A DNA stretch of 64,000 nucleotides. It comes from Bacteroidales bacterium (GTDB lineage Bacteria > Bacteroidota > Bacteroidia > Bacteroidales > Marinilabiliaceae). The position numbers and the translations under genes were made by a program. The notes below the pieces were generated by a model, which made no database searches, was not told where the DNA came from, and saw only the letters and a list, made by a program, of their open reading frames with translations. Of this stretch, positions 48,720 through 58,767 are shown piece after piece; positions within the stretch are counted from its first letter, which is position 1, and each line of letters opens with the position of its first letter. The stretch lies in assembly GCA_017960905.1 (NCBI GenBank), contig JAGCYH010000011.1, forward strand, positions 62,001 through 126,000, given 5' to 3'.

Positions 48720-50426
48720 ATGGCAATAATTACTGTCTTTAAGATGCTTGGTTGCCTTGCGCTCATGATGTTCGGCATGAAGACTATGAGCGAAGGCCTG
48801 CAGAAGCTTACAGGTGCACATCTTAGAAAAGCGTTAGGCGCTATGACCCGCAACCGTTTCACGGGACTTCTGTCAGGAACATTCATTACAGCCACCGTAC
48901 AATCATCTACCGCAACAACCTTACTTACAGTCAGTTTCGTCAACGCCGGACTTCTCTCACTCGCACAGGCAATTTCCGTTATCATGGGTGCCAACATAGG
49001 CACAACGGCCACCGGCTGGATGATGGCTGTGTTCGGTTTCCAGCTCAACATGACCAACATCGTCTACTCGCTCTTCCTTGTGGCGATAGTGATGACGTTT
49101 ATGAAAAAGAGCAGCGCCAAGTCGCTCGGTGAGTTTGTCTTCGGCTTCTCGTTCATGTTTCTGGGTCTGACCACGCTACGCGAGAATGCAGTAGAGATGA
49201 ATCTCGATCAGAATCAGGCAGTTACCGACTTCTTCGTGTCGTGCGGCAACTGGGGCTTCGGCTCTACCCTGCTCTTCCTGCTCTTGGGCAGTGTGCTGAC
49301 AATGTGCGTGCAGTCGTCGGCGGCGATAATGGCCATAACGATGCTCCTCTGCTCGAGCGGCGTACTGCCCATTCACCAGGGCATTGCACTGGTGATGGGC
49401 GAAAACATAGGCACCACCGTAACATCAAACATTGCGGCACTGAAAGCCACCACGCAAGCCCGTAGGGCTGCGTTGGCGCACATGTTCTTCAACGTCTTCG
49501 GCGTTGTTTGGGTGCTCTTCGTTTTCACTCCGTTCGTCAATTTGATATGCTCGTTCGTTGGGTTCGACACCAACTTCAAACCGCAGACGCCCGAGGAGAT
49601 AAGCGCAAGTTCGATAAAAGTAACCTACGCGCTTTGCGCCTTCCACACTGCGTTCAACCTTTGCAACGTACTGATACTCATTTGGTTCCTCAAACCTCTC
49701 GAGCGCTTCATCTGCACGCTCATCAAGAGCAAGGACGAAGACGAGGAGATACGCCTGAAATTTATTTCAGGCGGCATGTTGTCCACAGCCGAGCTGTCGA
49801 TACTCGAGGCGCGCAAAGAGATTAATCTCTTTGCCACACGCGCCCGCAAGATGTTCGGTTTCGTGCCTAAACTGCTCTCGTTAACCGACGAGAACGAATT
49901 CAGCAAACTCTACTCGCGCATAGGCAAATACGAAGGCATAAGCGACAATATGGAGATAGAGATAGCCAACTATCTCAACAAAGTGTCGGAGGGCCGCCTG
50001 AGCCCCGAGAGTAAATCGACAATACGCCCAATGCTGCGCGAAATATCTGAAATAGAGAGCATTTGCGACTCGTGCTACAACATCAGCCGAGTAATAAGTC
50101 ATAAGTTCAACTCGAAAGAGAAATTCACCGAGGAGCAGCTGCAGCACATCACGCACATGTTTGAGCTGAGCGACAAGTCGCTCGAGCAGATGATTTCGGT
50201 GCTCGAAGACCAAAACCACGACACGAAACAGACGCTCAACATTGAGAACGAGATAAACGACTATCGCGACCGTCTGAAGAAGAACAACATCTTCGACATC
50301 AACGACCATAAATACGACTACAAGGCCGGTGTTCACTACATGGACATCATCTGCGACTGCGAGAAACTCGGCGACTACGTGGTCAACGTGGTTGAGGCGC
50401 ACACGCAGACTAAGATTTCGGGCTGA
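48720..50426 (+). CDS. Na+/phosphate cotransporter family protein with PhoU-like tail
   Basis: The 568-residue protein has the two inverted Na/Pi-cotransporter repeats (GTFITATVQSSTATTLLTVSFVNAG and TMCVQSSAAIMAITMLLCSSG, each with the QSS motif) in about nine helices, and a cytoplasmic PhoU-like domain after residue 350. It imports or exports phosphate coupled to sodium, or regulates it. Its ATG is preceded by an AT-rich spacer with TAACTTTG (about 48654-48661). Confidence 0.92.
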   Translation: MAIITVFKMLGCLALMMFGMKTMSEGLQKLTGAHLRKALGAMTRNRFTGLLSGTFITATVQSSTATTLLTVSFVNAGLLSLAQAISVIMGANIGTTATGWMMAVFGFQLNMTNIVYSLFLVAIVMTFMKKSSAKSLGEFVFGFSFMFLGLTTLRENAVEMNLDQNQAVTDFFVSCGNWGFGSTLLFLLLGSVLTMCVQSSAAIMAITMLLCSSGVLPIHQGIALVMGENIGTTVTSNIAALKATTQARRAALAHMFFNVFGVVWVLFVFTPFVNLICSFVGFDTNFKPQTPEEISASSIKVTYALCAFHTAFNLCNVLILIWFLKPLERFICTLIKSKDEDEEIRLKFISGGMLSTAELSILEARKEINLFATRARKMFGFVPKLLSLTDENEFSKLYSRIGKYEGISDNMEIEIANYLNKVSEGRLSPESKSTIRPMLREISEIESICDSCYNISRVISHKFNSKEKFTEEQLQHITHMFELSDKSLEQMISVLEDQNHDTKQTLNIENEINDYRDRLKKNNIFDINDHKYDYKAGVHYMDIICDCEKLGDYVVNVVEAHTQTKISG

Positions 50427-50515
50427 CGGGCCATTTTTCACAATTCATTTTTTAGAATTAAATAGACATTTGTTCTATCAAAAACGTATATTTGCGCATT
50501 TAAAAACCGAATCAA

Positions 50516-52867
50516 ATGAAACGAGTAATTAAAATTGTGTCGATAGTGGCAGGCGTCGTACTTATACTGATGCTGCTGATAATGATTTTTGCGCCGATAA
50601 TAGCCCGCAGCTACATCCAGAACAACGGTAAAGAGCTGATAGGACGAACGATACAGATAGACGACATCGACTACAACCCGTTCACTACAATGGTGTCGGT
50701 GGAGGGTCTGGTAATCAAAGAGGCCAACGACACAGCCGACTTCATCCGTTTGGGCGAGATAACCGTTAGCTCTAGTCTGCTCGGAATGCTCTCATCGACA
50801 ATCGATGTGAGCCAGTTCCACATCAACCAGCTGGAGGTGTCGGTGTCGCAAGACAGCACTCGTTTCAACTTCGACGACATTGTGGCGCACTTCGCCGCGC
50901 CAGGCGACACCATAGAGCTTAAAGAGATAGCCGACGGTGTGGTCGACGCTACCGAAGAGGTGCAGAAGTCGTCGTGGATTGTCAATCTGCACGACATACA
51001 AATCAACGACAGCCGTATAATATATGCCGATCAGCAGATCGGCAGCAAATTCGACATAAAAAACATCAACCTCGCCATTCCCGACCTTTGCCTTGGCGGC
51101 CAAGAGTCGGAAGGCGGCATCGACCTCAATTTTGAAGGCGGCGGCCATCTGCTCACCGACCTCAAAATCGACATGGAATCGTCTGATTTCGACTTCGCGC
51201 TGCTGCTCGAGGACTTCAATCTCAACAGCACTCTGCCCTATCTGAAACCCGTCGTGAGAGCCGGCGACCTGCAAGGCAACCTCAATTCCGACATTCACCT
51301 CAAAGGCAACCTTAACCACCTGACGCAGACGATAATATCGGGCACGGTGGATATCAACGACTTCGAACTGGCCGACTCGCTGAAGAACAAAGTGGTCACC
51401 TTCCGCCGCTCGCTCGTAGATATGGCGCACGTCAACTTCGACTCGCTCAATATCAACCTTAACCGAGTGCTGCTGCGCGGCGTTCATACGAACGCCGTAG
51501 TTGAACCCGACAGCTCTATCAACTTGCTGAATATGATGGTGTTGCTGGGCAAAGACTTCGATGCCGACCTCGACTCGGCACAACGTGCCGAGCTACAGGC
51601 CATCAACGACGCCACACCCAAGCGCCCGCCGCATTTCTACGTAAGCGAGATAGACCTCGACTCTATGTCGCTCACCTTCATCGACAACTCGCTCCAACGC
51701 CCCTTCCGCTACAACATCACCAACGCCTCGGTCAAAGGGCACAAATTCACAACCGAGAAACGTAACGAGCTGAGAGTGAAGGCCAACGTGGGCGAAACAG
51801 GCAACCTCATTTGCGCCCTGCAGCTCGACATCCCAAAACTGCCCGACGTCAACCTGTCGGTGAAAGTGACAAACGTCGATCTGTCGGAGTTCTCGCCCTA
51901 CACGAGCCAGATAACTGGTTTCAACATCATTAAAGGCAACATGTCGATACAGAATCAGGATATAATCAAAAACGAACACCTCGAAAGTCTCAATGTGATA
52001 GACATTTACAAGTGCGAGGTGGAGAAAGACCACTCGATAGAGAAACCCGACATGAAGGTGCCGCTCAAACTTGCCCTGGCGGTTTTGCGCGACAAGAACG
52101 ACCACATAAAACTCGACCTGCCGGTCAACGGCAACCTCTACGACCCCGACTTCTCGTACGGCAAGGTAATATGGGGCACGCTGAAGAACCTCTTGGTGAA
52201 AGTGGCCACAAGTCCGTTCTCGGCTTTGGGCAAAGCCTTCAAATCGAAAAAAGACGACCTCTCGCGCATCGAATTCGATGGCAGCGAACTCGAACTCGAC
52301 AACACTCAGTACGAACGTCTCAACGCTGTGGCCGACCAGCTCATGCAAAAGCCTGAGCTGAAGCTGATGCTCGTGCAGAACATCAACTACCCCGAAGCCA
52401 TCAAGAAACAGGCCATTCACGACCTCAAGAAAGCATGCTACTTCGCCTCGCACGAGGATAAGGACATCAACGAACCCGACATGTTCGACCGCAAGGCCAT
52501 CAGAACAATGTCGGACAAAGACGACCAGCTCGTGGCCTATGCCACTCTCTTGGGCGGCAAAGGCAAGAAGGTGCCCGACATAGCCATGGAACGCTACGAG
52601 CAGGAGGCAACACGCCAGGTAACCGAAAAGGCCGCTAAACGCGCCGACGCCATAAAGACCTATCTCTCGGAACGCAAGCGACTGCACGCCGACCGATTCA
52701 GCATCATCACACCCGAATACGACCGAAGCGTTGAATACAACGGCGCCGACTACTTCGCTATTCACGCCATAATTGGCGAAGAGGATATGGAATTCATAGA
52801 AGAGACGCTCGCCGAAGAGGAGAACGAAATGACCGAAGAGGAATTCGAACGGCTTAAGAATGAATAA
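50516..52867 (+). CDS. DUF748/AsmA-like envelope protein
   Basis: The 783-residue protein has one N-terminal helix (MKRVIKIVSIVAGVVLILML) and an AsmA/DUF748-type beta-rich body (IDDIDYNPFTTMVSVEGLVIKE, HFYVSEIDLDSMSLTFID), ending in a highly charged tail (ETLAEEENEMTEEEFERLKNE). Such proteins bridge inner and outer membrane and are linked to lipid transport. It follows the transporter by 89 bases and may be a separate unit. Confidence 0.85.
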   Translation: MKRVIKIVSIVAGVVLILMLLIMIFAPIIARSYIQNNGKELIGRTIQIDDIDYNPFTTMVSVEGLVIKEANDTADFIRLGEITVSSSLLGMLSSTIDVSQFHINQLEVSVSQDSTRFNFDDIVAHFAAPGDTIELKEIADGVVDATEEVQKSSWIVNLHDIQINDSRIIYADQQIGSKFDIKNINLAIPDLCLGGQESEGGIDLNFEGGGHLLTDLKIDMESSDFDFALLLEDFNLNSTLPYLKPVVRAGDLQGNLNSDIHLKGNLNHLTQTIISGTVDINDFELADSLKNKVVTFRRSLVDMAHVNFDSLNINLNRVLLRGVHTNAVVEPDSSINLLNMMVLLGKDFDADLDSAQRAELQAINDATPKRPPHFYVSEIDLDSMSLTFIDNSLQRPFRYNITNASVKGHKFTTEKRNELRVKANVGETGNLICALQLDIPKLPDVNLSVKVTNVDLSEFSPYTSQITGFNIIKGNMSIQNQDIIKNEHLESLNVIDIYKCEVEKDHSIEKPDMKVPLKLALAVLRDKNDHIKLDLPVNGNLYDPDFSYGKVIWGTLKNLLVKVATSPFSALGKAFKSKKDDLSRIEFDGSELELDNTQYERLNAVADQLMQKPELKLMLVQNINYPEAIKKQAIHDLKKACYFASHEDKDINEPDMFDRKAIRTMSDKDDQLVAYATLLGGKGKKVPDIAMERYEQEATRQVTEKAAKRADAIKTYLSERKRLHADRFSIITPEYDRSVEYNGADYFAIHAIIGEEDMEFIEETLAEEENEMTEEEFERLKNE

Positions 52868-53189
52868 ATTATATCACAGAGAACGTTGAGGAATTACGAA
52901 TTCCGACTACGGAACACGCGAAAAACACGGAAAGATAATATATCACCGAATAAAATCAACCGAACGAATGACGCCTTGCGGCGTCGGGCGAATAATTGGA
53001 AATGAACGATTAACAACGCCCTGAAAGGGCAAAAATACATAGCCCAAGGCAACGCATTGGGAAACAACGCAATATAACCGTTTTCGCGCTGAAAGCGCAA
53101 AAGTTTTTTGAACCACGGAACGCACGAAAAACACGGAAAAGTTTGTTTTCTCTCAGAAAACACTATCTTTGTAATCAAACAATTCGCAT
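52868..53189. repeat. Repeat-rich intergenic region
   Basis: Two copies of a CGGAACnCnCGAAAAACACGG repeat (52907-52933 and 53113-53139) flank short hairpins GCCCTGAAAGGGC, CCCAAGGCAACGCATTGGG and GCGCTGAAAGCGC. This is a common type of Bacteroidota intergenic repeat. The TTTG (53142-53145), 18 bases, TATCTTTG (53164-53171) at its right end is a promoter for the next gene. Confidence 0.75.
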
Positions 53190-54248
53190 ATGACAGCCAC
53201 CGCGAAATACATAAATCGTTTGCACATAACAACGTGGATTGTATTGATATTTATAATAATATCACAGTGTTGTTTGGCACAAAATAATAGTTTATACGAT
53301 TGTTATATGGATGTCAAAGAACAAATAAATAATATATCAGAATCAAATTGTTGTATTCAAAAGAGAGCGCGAATTAGAAAAATATACAAACAAAAGAGAG
53401 AAAACAATGTATTACCCGATAGCTTGTTGTTAGAACTTAATCAGTTAAAGAATGACCTAGATTCTGTTTCTAAAGTATTGTTTTATGCAGAATACAATGC
53501 GATAGAAAACATGTTTAATATAAATCTTAAATTACTTCTCAATAATAGCGTAAGCGATACTTTGCGGAATGACTCTATTTTGCAGTATATAATACCTAAT
53601 CCATATAAAGAATGGGATAAAGGCTCTTTTATTCATTTTGTCAAAATAAATTCTGATAGAATATTTCCTTATTGCTGGAATTATAAAAATAGCATAAATC
53701 AAAGGAAAATGCTGACATTCTTGAATATAAGTGATTCTTTAAAAAATGAGTTGCTTTCTAATTTCGAATGGGAAAAATTATCGACAAAAGCACGTCTAGG
53801 TGATGTTAATGCAGAGGATTCATTAATAAGGTGTTTTCGAGAAGCAATAGAACGCTTTGATAAATATCCTCATATAACATCAGAATGTTATGATTTACTG
53901 TTGGCTTGTACGCATCGTTGTACTAATGCTTATATCTCAGCATTTGACTGTAATAAAATTTGTTTTAATAAGCGCTATTATGATAATTGTTCTGCGTTGA
54001 ATAATTTGATCTACTATTTTAGATATTTCTATCCAAATGTATATATGTTTTCATCTTACAAACAATACATTAACGAAGACTGTTTGACTTTCCGTTATGA
54101 TGAGTATCGGACCTATGAACCTGAGCAGAAATATCTACGTGAGATAGAAGAGTATTGTAAGAAAGAGTATGGAATAGAATTGCATATCGATATACCATTT
54201 TTGCGCATAGACAAGAATGCTTGGTGGTACGAAACTGAGGAAGAGTGA
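53190..54248 (+). CDS. AT-rich hypothetical exported protein
   Basis: A 352-residue protein with an N-terminal helix near 13-31 (TWIVLIFIIISQCCLAQ) that may be a signal peptide. The rest is polar, with many Tyr, Asn and Cys residues and no motif I recognise. It is clearly AT-richer than its neighbours, and repeat regions flank it on both sides, which suggests recent acquisition. Its promoter is at 53142-53171. Confidence 0.6.
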   Translation: MTATAKYINRLHITTWIVLIFIIISQCCLAQNNSLYDCYMDVKEQINNISESNCCIQKRARIRKIYKQKRENNVLPDSLLLELNQLKNDLDSVSKVLFYAEYNAIENMFNINLKLLLNNSVSDTLRNDSILQYIIPNPYKEWDKGSFIHFVKINSDRIFPYCWNYKNSINQRKMLTFLNISDSLKNELLSNFEWEKLSTKARLGDVNAEDSLIRCFREAIERFDKYPHITSECYDLLLACTHRCTNAYISAFDCNKICFNKRYYDNCSALNNLIYYFRYFYPNVYMFSSYKQYINEDCLTFRYDEYRTYEPEQKYLREIEEYCKKEYGIELHIDIPFLRIDKNAWWYETEEE

Positions 54249-54450
54249 TAATGATTGGCGTAATCAATATACGCTCAAGCCTTGCGCAAAGGTAGCCCTG
54301 CGGGCACCCGAATGACCGGCACGGCCACGCTACCGCTTGAACCGGCGAGTTCTTTTGCAACTTTTCTCACGGCGAGAAAAGTTCTTTTTTTGGGGAAAAA
54401 ACAAAATATGAGACGTTGCACGCTACGTCTCTACTCTCTACACATTACAC
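54249..54450. repeat. Second copy of the 93-base dispersed repeat
   Basis: 54344-54433 is nearly identical to 43078-43170 and contains a GAGACGTTGC-AC-GCTACGTCTC palindrome (54410-54431), the TTTTCTC/GAGAAAA stem and the T-run TTCTTTTTTT. The bases before it (GGCACGGCCACGCTACCGC) also match 42938-42966. The last bases, TTACACTTTACTCTTTAC, belong to the simple-repeat family. Confidence 0.85.
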
Positions 54451-54451
54451 T

Positions 54452-55759
54452 TTACTCTTTACCCAACTTGCCTTTATACTCTTGCCATTGGCTGTCGTCG
54501 CGCAGGAGGTCGGTATCGGGCCATTGGGCGACGCGGTGAACCGCGTCGTTCATAATATTGCGCAGCATGGCGGCGAGAGCAGTGCCGCGGTGGTTGGCGC
54601 TGTTAGAAATCACTGCGTAGCAAATCGAATCGGGCAGTCGGGCAAGCATGGCCGTGGTGGCCGAGAGAGTGCCGGTGCGGAACCACGAGCCGTCGGAAGC
54701 CGTTGTGCGCCAGCCTATTGGGTCGAACGGCTCTTCGTGCTGCACCATAGTGTCGATGCTCGCTGCCGTAAGGCAGTCGGGCACATTGTCGAAGCCGTCG
54801 GTGGCGAGGGCAATCTTCACAAGGTCGACCGAGCTCGCTATCCAGCCGCCTGCCGAGCCAAGCGTGTGTATGTCGTTGCCGCCATACGCACGTGTGGCGG
54901 CGATGTTGGCGTTGGTGTAATCGGCCACTTGCGTTGTATCGGCCTCATAGTAAGCCGTTTCGGTGGGAAAACGGTGCTGCTGGTGCGAATGTCCGAGGTA
55001 CATGTCGTTGATGCCGAAGGGCGACAGAATGTACTTCTGCACATACTGTTCGTATGGCATGCCGGCCGCTTTAGCCACCACTTCGCCCAAAATGCCATAG
55101 CCGAAATTGGAATAGTTTGAGCCTGTACCAGGCTCAAAATGAAGCGATTTGGTCTGCATGAAGCATATAATATCCTTCATCGACACGGGCAACGGCTTGC
55201 CAGTCTGCCGGGCGATGGCATGTGGCATGAACATCGGGTCGCCGTAGCGCGGTGTCCATCCGCCCGAATGGTTAAGCAACTGGTAAACAGTAACATTGCC
55301 CATGCGCGGGTCTTTAAAAGTGAGGTAAATGCTGTCGTTGAGAATACCATCGGGACCGAAGACATTCTGCCGCAGACCTATTCTGCCCTCTTCGACGAGT
55401 TTCATAACAGCGACCGCTGTTATGAGTTTCGACACGCTTGCAATGCGCATAGTATGAAAGGGTTGCATAGCCACACGGCTTGTTGTGTCGGCATAGCCGA
55501 ACCCTTTGGCATAGACGAGGCGTCCTTTGTACGCTACGGCAACCGAAATGCCGCCGGCGAGCCACTGGTCGCGCAGGAAACGTTTGATGGCGCGGTCGAT
55601 AGGAAGCAGAACAGTGTCGTTGCTTGCGTTGGTAATCTGTACGACACGGCGTGCAGCCGGCTTAGCCGTCTGCGCAGGTTTCTCAGGTTTGTGCGAACAG
55701 CACGCAATACACGCAGACAAAAAAGCCAGTATCAGAAAACGGAAACACTTAAGCCACAT
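54452..55759 (-). CDS. Serine hydrolase, beta-lactamase class C fold, lipoprotein
   Basis: The 435-residue protein has a lipobox (FLSACIACCS, Cys20 or nearby) and the penicillin-binding-type motifs SVSK (Ser108-Lys111), YSNFGYG (Tyr-x-Asn) and HTLGSAGG in place of KTG. Such proteins are usually peptidases or esterases rather than lactamases. In-frame upstream starts lie inside DUF4105; the ATG at 55759 gives the signal peptide. It overlaps DUF4105 by 11 bases, so coupling is likely. Confidence 0.88.
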   Translation of the reverse strand: MWLKCFRFLILAFLSACIACCSHKPEKPAQTAKPAARRVVQITNASNDTVLLPIDRAIKRFLRDQWLAGGISVAVAYKGRLVYAKGFGYADTTSRVAMQPFHTMRIASVSKLITAVAVMKLVEEGRIGLRQNVFGPDGILNDSIYLTFKDPRMGNVTVYQLLNHSGGWTPRYGDPMFMPHAIARQTGKPLPVSMKDIICFMQTKSLHFEPGTGSNYSNFGYGILGEVVAKAAGMPYEQYVQKYILSPFGINDMYLGHSHQQHRFPTETAYYEADTTQVADYTNANIAATRAYGGNDIHTLGSAGGWIASSVDLVKIALATDGFDNVPDCLTAASIDTMVQHEEPFDPIGWRTTASDGSWFRTGTLSATTAMLARLPDSICYAVISNSANHRGTALAAMLRNIMNDAVHRVAQWPDTDLLRDDSQWQEYKGKLGKE

Positions 55760-56927
55760 TTTTCTTCGGAGGTAAACTAGTAATAGTTCGGATAAACAGA
55801 GCAGCCACAATCGGATAGACCATCGAAGGTGCATATTGCAGTCCGAAAATATTTAACATAATAAAAAGGACATCAGACGCGCAAATTACGTAAACTAATA
55901 CCGTGTAAAATTTCGCGTGATTTCTTTTTCTCAATAACATAATAGTAAGCGGAATGTAAAAAATGGAATCCCAAAGCACATGAATGTTGTACGAAGTGGC
56001 ATCGTGATTCGTAACAAGCCACATATACCAGAAAAATACCGAAAGCAGACTGAAAATAGAGAAAACAATAACGTTGTAAACACGAAAAACGCAATTTTTG
56101 CGTTTTTCGATAGCCGTTACAACTATTGTAAACAGTAAAAAGAGCAACGCGATAGGCAACGGATCAGAAAATGTAAACGAGTAAACACTCGCAGCTTTGT
56201 CGGTTTTTACAACCATCGACTCACTCTCGACCACACCGGCGTGCACAAACAGACTGTCGAGATAGACCGGCAGGAAGGCACGGTCGTACTCCGAAGCGGG
56301 ATAGTCGGTGCGCAAACCGAGCACAATATCGATGCCCTGAGCCGTCCACGTTGCGGGCGGCAGACAGACATGAAGGTAGTCGCGGAACGAGACTCCATCG
56401 TCAACCGACTGGAATTCAGTCGGTTGTATTCCTTTCACATCGAACACCACATCGCGTATGCGAGTGGCGCAATTGTCGAAGAAGAAATTGTAGCGGTAGG
56501 CACGGTTTTCGGGTTGAGCATTTGTTACGAGGCGCTCCCATAGCTGCTGTTTTTCCGACGCATTAAGTTTTAGAATACTCTCCTTTACACTGCGGTTTTC
56601 ATATTTGTACGAAATAAGGAAATTTGTGTACGACGAAGTTGACAAAAGGTAATCGAGATTGCCATTTGTAAACTTCATGTAAAAATTCGGCGTATCAAAA
56701 TCGAAAGTACCATAGTTAAAAACGATATTGATACCGAGAGAATCGTCGTTTACATGAAGCGCACTATGTCCGAAAGTTGAATATAATTCGTCGCCCGCGT
56801 CGCACGTAAGTAACGATATATTAGCACTTTCGGATAAGTTTACAATCTGACCGGCAGATTGTAAACAATACAACTGTAAACAAAACGCTACTGTAAAAAT
56901 CTTTTTGTGAATATTTAGTAAACTCAT
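55749..56927 (-). CDS. DUF4105 membrane protein
   Basis: The 392-residue protein has a signal peptide, a periplasmic cysteine-hydrolase-like domain (about 30-250) with the conserved TFGHSALHV and NFFFDNCATRIRD motifs that provide His and Cys, and about five C-terminal membrane helices. I recall that DUF4105 proteins include a Bacteroides lipoprotein N-acyltransferase (Lnb); that assignment is from memory. Within and around this gene are 14 GTTTAC or GTAAAC hexamers in 1.1 kb, far above chance. It overlaps the serine hydrolase gene and follows pyrD by 28 bases. Confidence 0.85.
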   Translation of the reverse strand: MSLLNIHKKIFTVAFCLQLYCLQSAGQIVNLSESANISLLTCDAGDELYSTFGHSALHVNDDSLGINIVFNYGTFDFDTPNFYMKFTNGNLDYLLSTSSYTNFLISYKYENRSVKESILKLNASEKQQLWERLVTNAQPENRAYRYNFFFDNCATRIRDVVFDVKGIQPTEFQSVDDGVSFRDYLHVCLPPATWTAQGIDIVLGLRTDYPASEYDRAFLPVYLDSLFVHAGVVESESMVVKTDKAASVYSFTFSDPLPIALLFLLFTIVVTAIEKRKNCVFRVYNVIVFSIFSLLSVFFWYMWLVTNHDATSYNIHVLWDSIFYIPLTIMLLRKRNHAKFYTVLVYVICASDVLFIMLNIFGLQYAPSMVYPIVAALFIRTITSLPPKKNVA

Positions 56928-56955
56928 ATCGTCGGTATTATATTGTGTTTACAAA

Positions 56956-57867
56956 TCATTCAAGTAAACCGCCAACAAGTTCGTTTACAGAACCAATATT
57001 ATGACGTTCCAAGTAATCTTTTATTCCATCGACAACCTTAACGGTAACCGTAGGGTCGATGAAGTTGGCGGTGCCAATCTGCACCGCCGAAGCGCCTGCG
57101 AGCATAAACTCAATGGCATCGGTGGCGCACATTATGCCGCCCAACCCTACTACGGGAATGCCGACAGCCTTGTGGACCTGCCAAACCATGCGCAGAGCGA
57201 TAGGTTTGACCGCCGCGCCCGACAGACCGCCTGTAACAGTCGATATGAGCGGTCGGCGCCTTTCGGCGTCGATAGCCATGCCGAGCAGCGTGTTGATGAG
57301 CGACACCGAGTCGGCGCCGGCAGCTTCGACAGCCTTGGCTATCTCGGCGATATTGGTGACGTTGGGCGACAGTTTGACCATCAGATGTTTCTTATAAACC
57401 TTGCGCACGGCGGCAACAACGTTGGCCGCCGAAGTGCAGTCGGTGCCGAACGCCATGCCACCCTCTTTCACATTGGGGCACGAGATGTTGAGCTCTATAG
57501 CCGGGATGTTGTCGAGTTCGTTGATACGTTCGGCCGTCGCCATATAATCTTCTACAGATGAGCCCGATACGTTCACCAAGACATTCGTCTGGTACTTCAG
57601 CAGTTTCGGGTTGATGTTTTTGCAGAAATAATCGACGCCTTTGTTTTGCAGCCCCACGGCATTAATCATACCTTGTGGCGTCTCGGCAAGGCGCGGATAC
57701 GGATTGCCTTCGCGCGGCTTGAGCGTAGTGCCCTTCACTATTATACCGCCAAGCGACGACACATCGATGAAGTCGTCGTACTCGTAGCCGTAGCCAAAAG
57801 TGCCCGAAGCCGTCATCACAGGATTTTTGAGCTTCAGACCGTTTAAATTTACAGATAAATCTACCAT
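56956..57867 (-). CDS. pyrD: Dihydroorotate dehydrogenase B, catalytic subunit
   Basis: The FMN enzyme oxidises dihydroorotate to orotate in pyrimidine synthesis. The 303-residue protein has [13 protein letters not shown], the [10 protein letters not shown] segment, [13 protein letters not shown] and the catalytic base region [12 protein letters not shown], matching class 1B. A longer in-frame start at 57996 lies inside pyrK; the ATG at 57867 overlaps the pyrK end by seven bases, so the two subunits are co-translated. Confidence 0.95.
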   Translation of the reverse strand: MVDLSVNLNGLKLKNPVMTASGTFGYGYEYDDFIDVSSLGGIIVKGTTLKPREGNPYPRLAETPQGMINAVGLQNKGVDYFCKNINPKLLKYQTNVLVNVSGSSVEDYMATAERINELDNIPAIELNISCPNVKEGGMAFGTDCTSAANVVAAVRKVYKKHLMVKLSPNVTNIAEIAKAVEAAGADSVSLINTLLGMAIDAERRRPLISTVTGGLSGAAVKPIALRMVWQVHKAVGIPVVGLGGIMCATDAIEFMLAGASAVQIGTANFIDPTVTVKVVDGIKDYLERHNIGSVNELVGGLLE

Positions 57868-58637
57868 TTCAATTGTTTTATGTCGAATACAGGACCATCG
57901 GAACAAACGCACTTGTGGCCTTCGGTGGTGTCGGTAACGCAGCACAGGCAGACGCCTATGCCGCAGGCCATTTTGTTTTCGAGCGACACTTCGCACGACA
58001 CGCCGGCCGCCTTAGCCAAGGCGGCAACGGCCTTCATCATTGGCGTTGGGCCGCATACGAGCAGCGAGGTGTACGACGATATGCTGTCGGTGAGCACCTT
58101 ATGGTTGGTCACGAAACCTCGAGTGCCCACAGAGCCGTCTTCGGTGGTGACGTTCACACGACCGAGCTTCTCGAACTCACTGAGCAGAAGCAGTCCGCCA
58201 GCGTTGCGAGCGCCGAAGAGGAATTCGGGCTGAGCGCCATTCTCGAGCAGTTTGCGCCCCAGATACATCATAGGCGCAATGCCCACGCCACCGCCTATAA
58301 GAAGCGGGCGGCTGCCCGCTTTTTCTATCGAGAAGCCGTTACCGAGCGGATAGACGAGGTTGACGGAATCGCCGCGACGGAGAGAGCCCAAAAGACGCGT
58401 TCCGTTGCCAATCATCTTAATCAGCAGCGATATTGTATTATTCTCATAATCAACATCTTCGATAGATATCGGACGGCGCAGGAAAGTCTTTGCCGTGTCG
58501 GGAATGCGCACTTCGGCAAACTGGCCGGCGTTGATTTCGGGCAGTTTGTCGGGATGCTGCAATTTGAGCAGAATATAGTCGGCATCGATGTTCTCGATGC
58601 CAGCAACAGTAAAGTCTGTCGTAAAACGTTTCAGCAT
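57861..58637 (-). CDS. pyrK: Dihydroorotate dehydrogenase B, electron transfer subunit
   Basis: PyrK carries FAD and a 2Fe-2S cluster and passes electrons from PyrD to NAD. The 258-residue protein has [17 protein letters not shown] for NAD binding and the cluster motif [21 protein letters not shown]. It is the first gene of the pyrK-pyrD-DUF4105-hydrolase group on the minus strand. Confidence 0.95.
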   Translation of the reverse strand: MLKRFTTDFTVAGIENIDADYILLKLQHPDKLPEINAGQFAEVRIPDTAKTFLRRPISIEDVDYENNTISLLIKMIGNGTRLLGSLRRGDSVNLVYPLGNGFSIEKAGSRPLLIGGGVGIAPMMYLGRKLLENGAQPEFLFGARNAGGLLLLSEFEKLGRVNVTTEDGSVGTRGFVTNHKVLTDSISSYTSLLVCGPTPMMKAVAALAKAAGVSCEVSLENKMACGIGVCLCCVTDTTEGHKCVCSDGPVFDIKQLKW

Positions 58638-58767
58638 GATTCTTTGATTTTTTCAAGTGCAAAGATACTGAAAATTATAAACGAAAACGAAGATGACGAG
58701 TTGATATTAACTCGCATCTGACACGCCAGACTATGACGGAAGGCTATTAAAAAGCTGACAATCAGTG

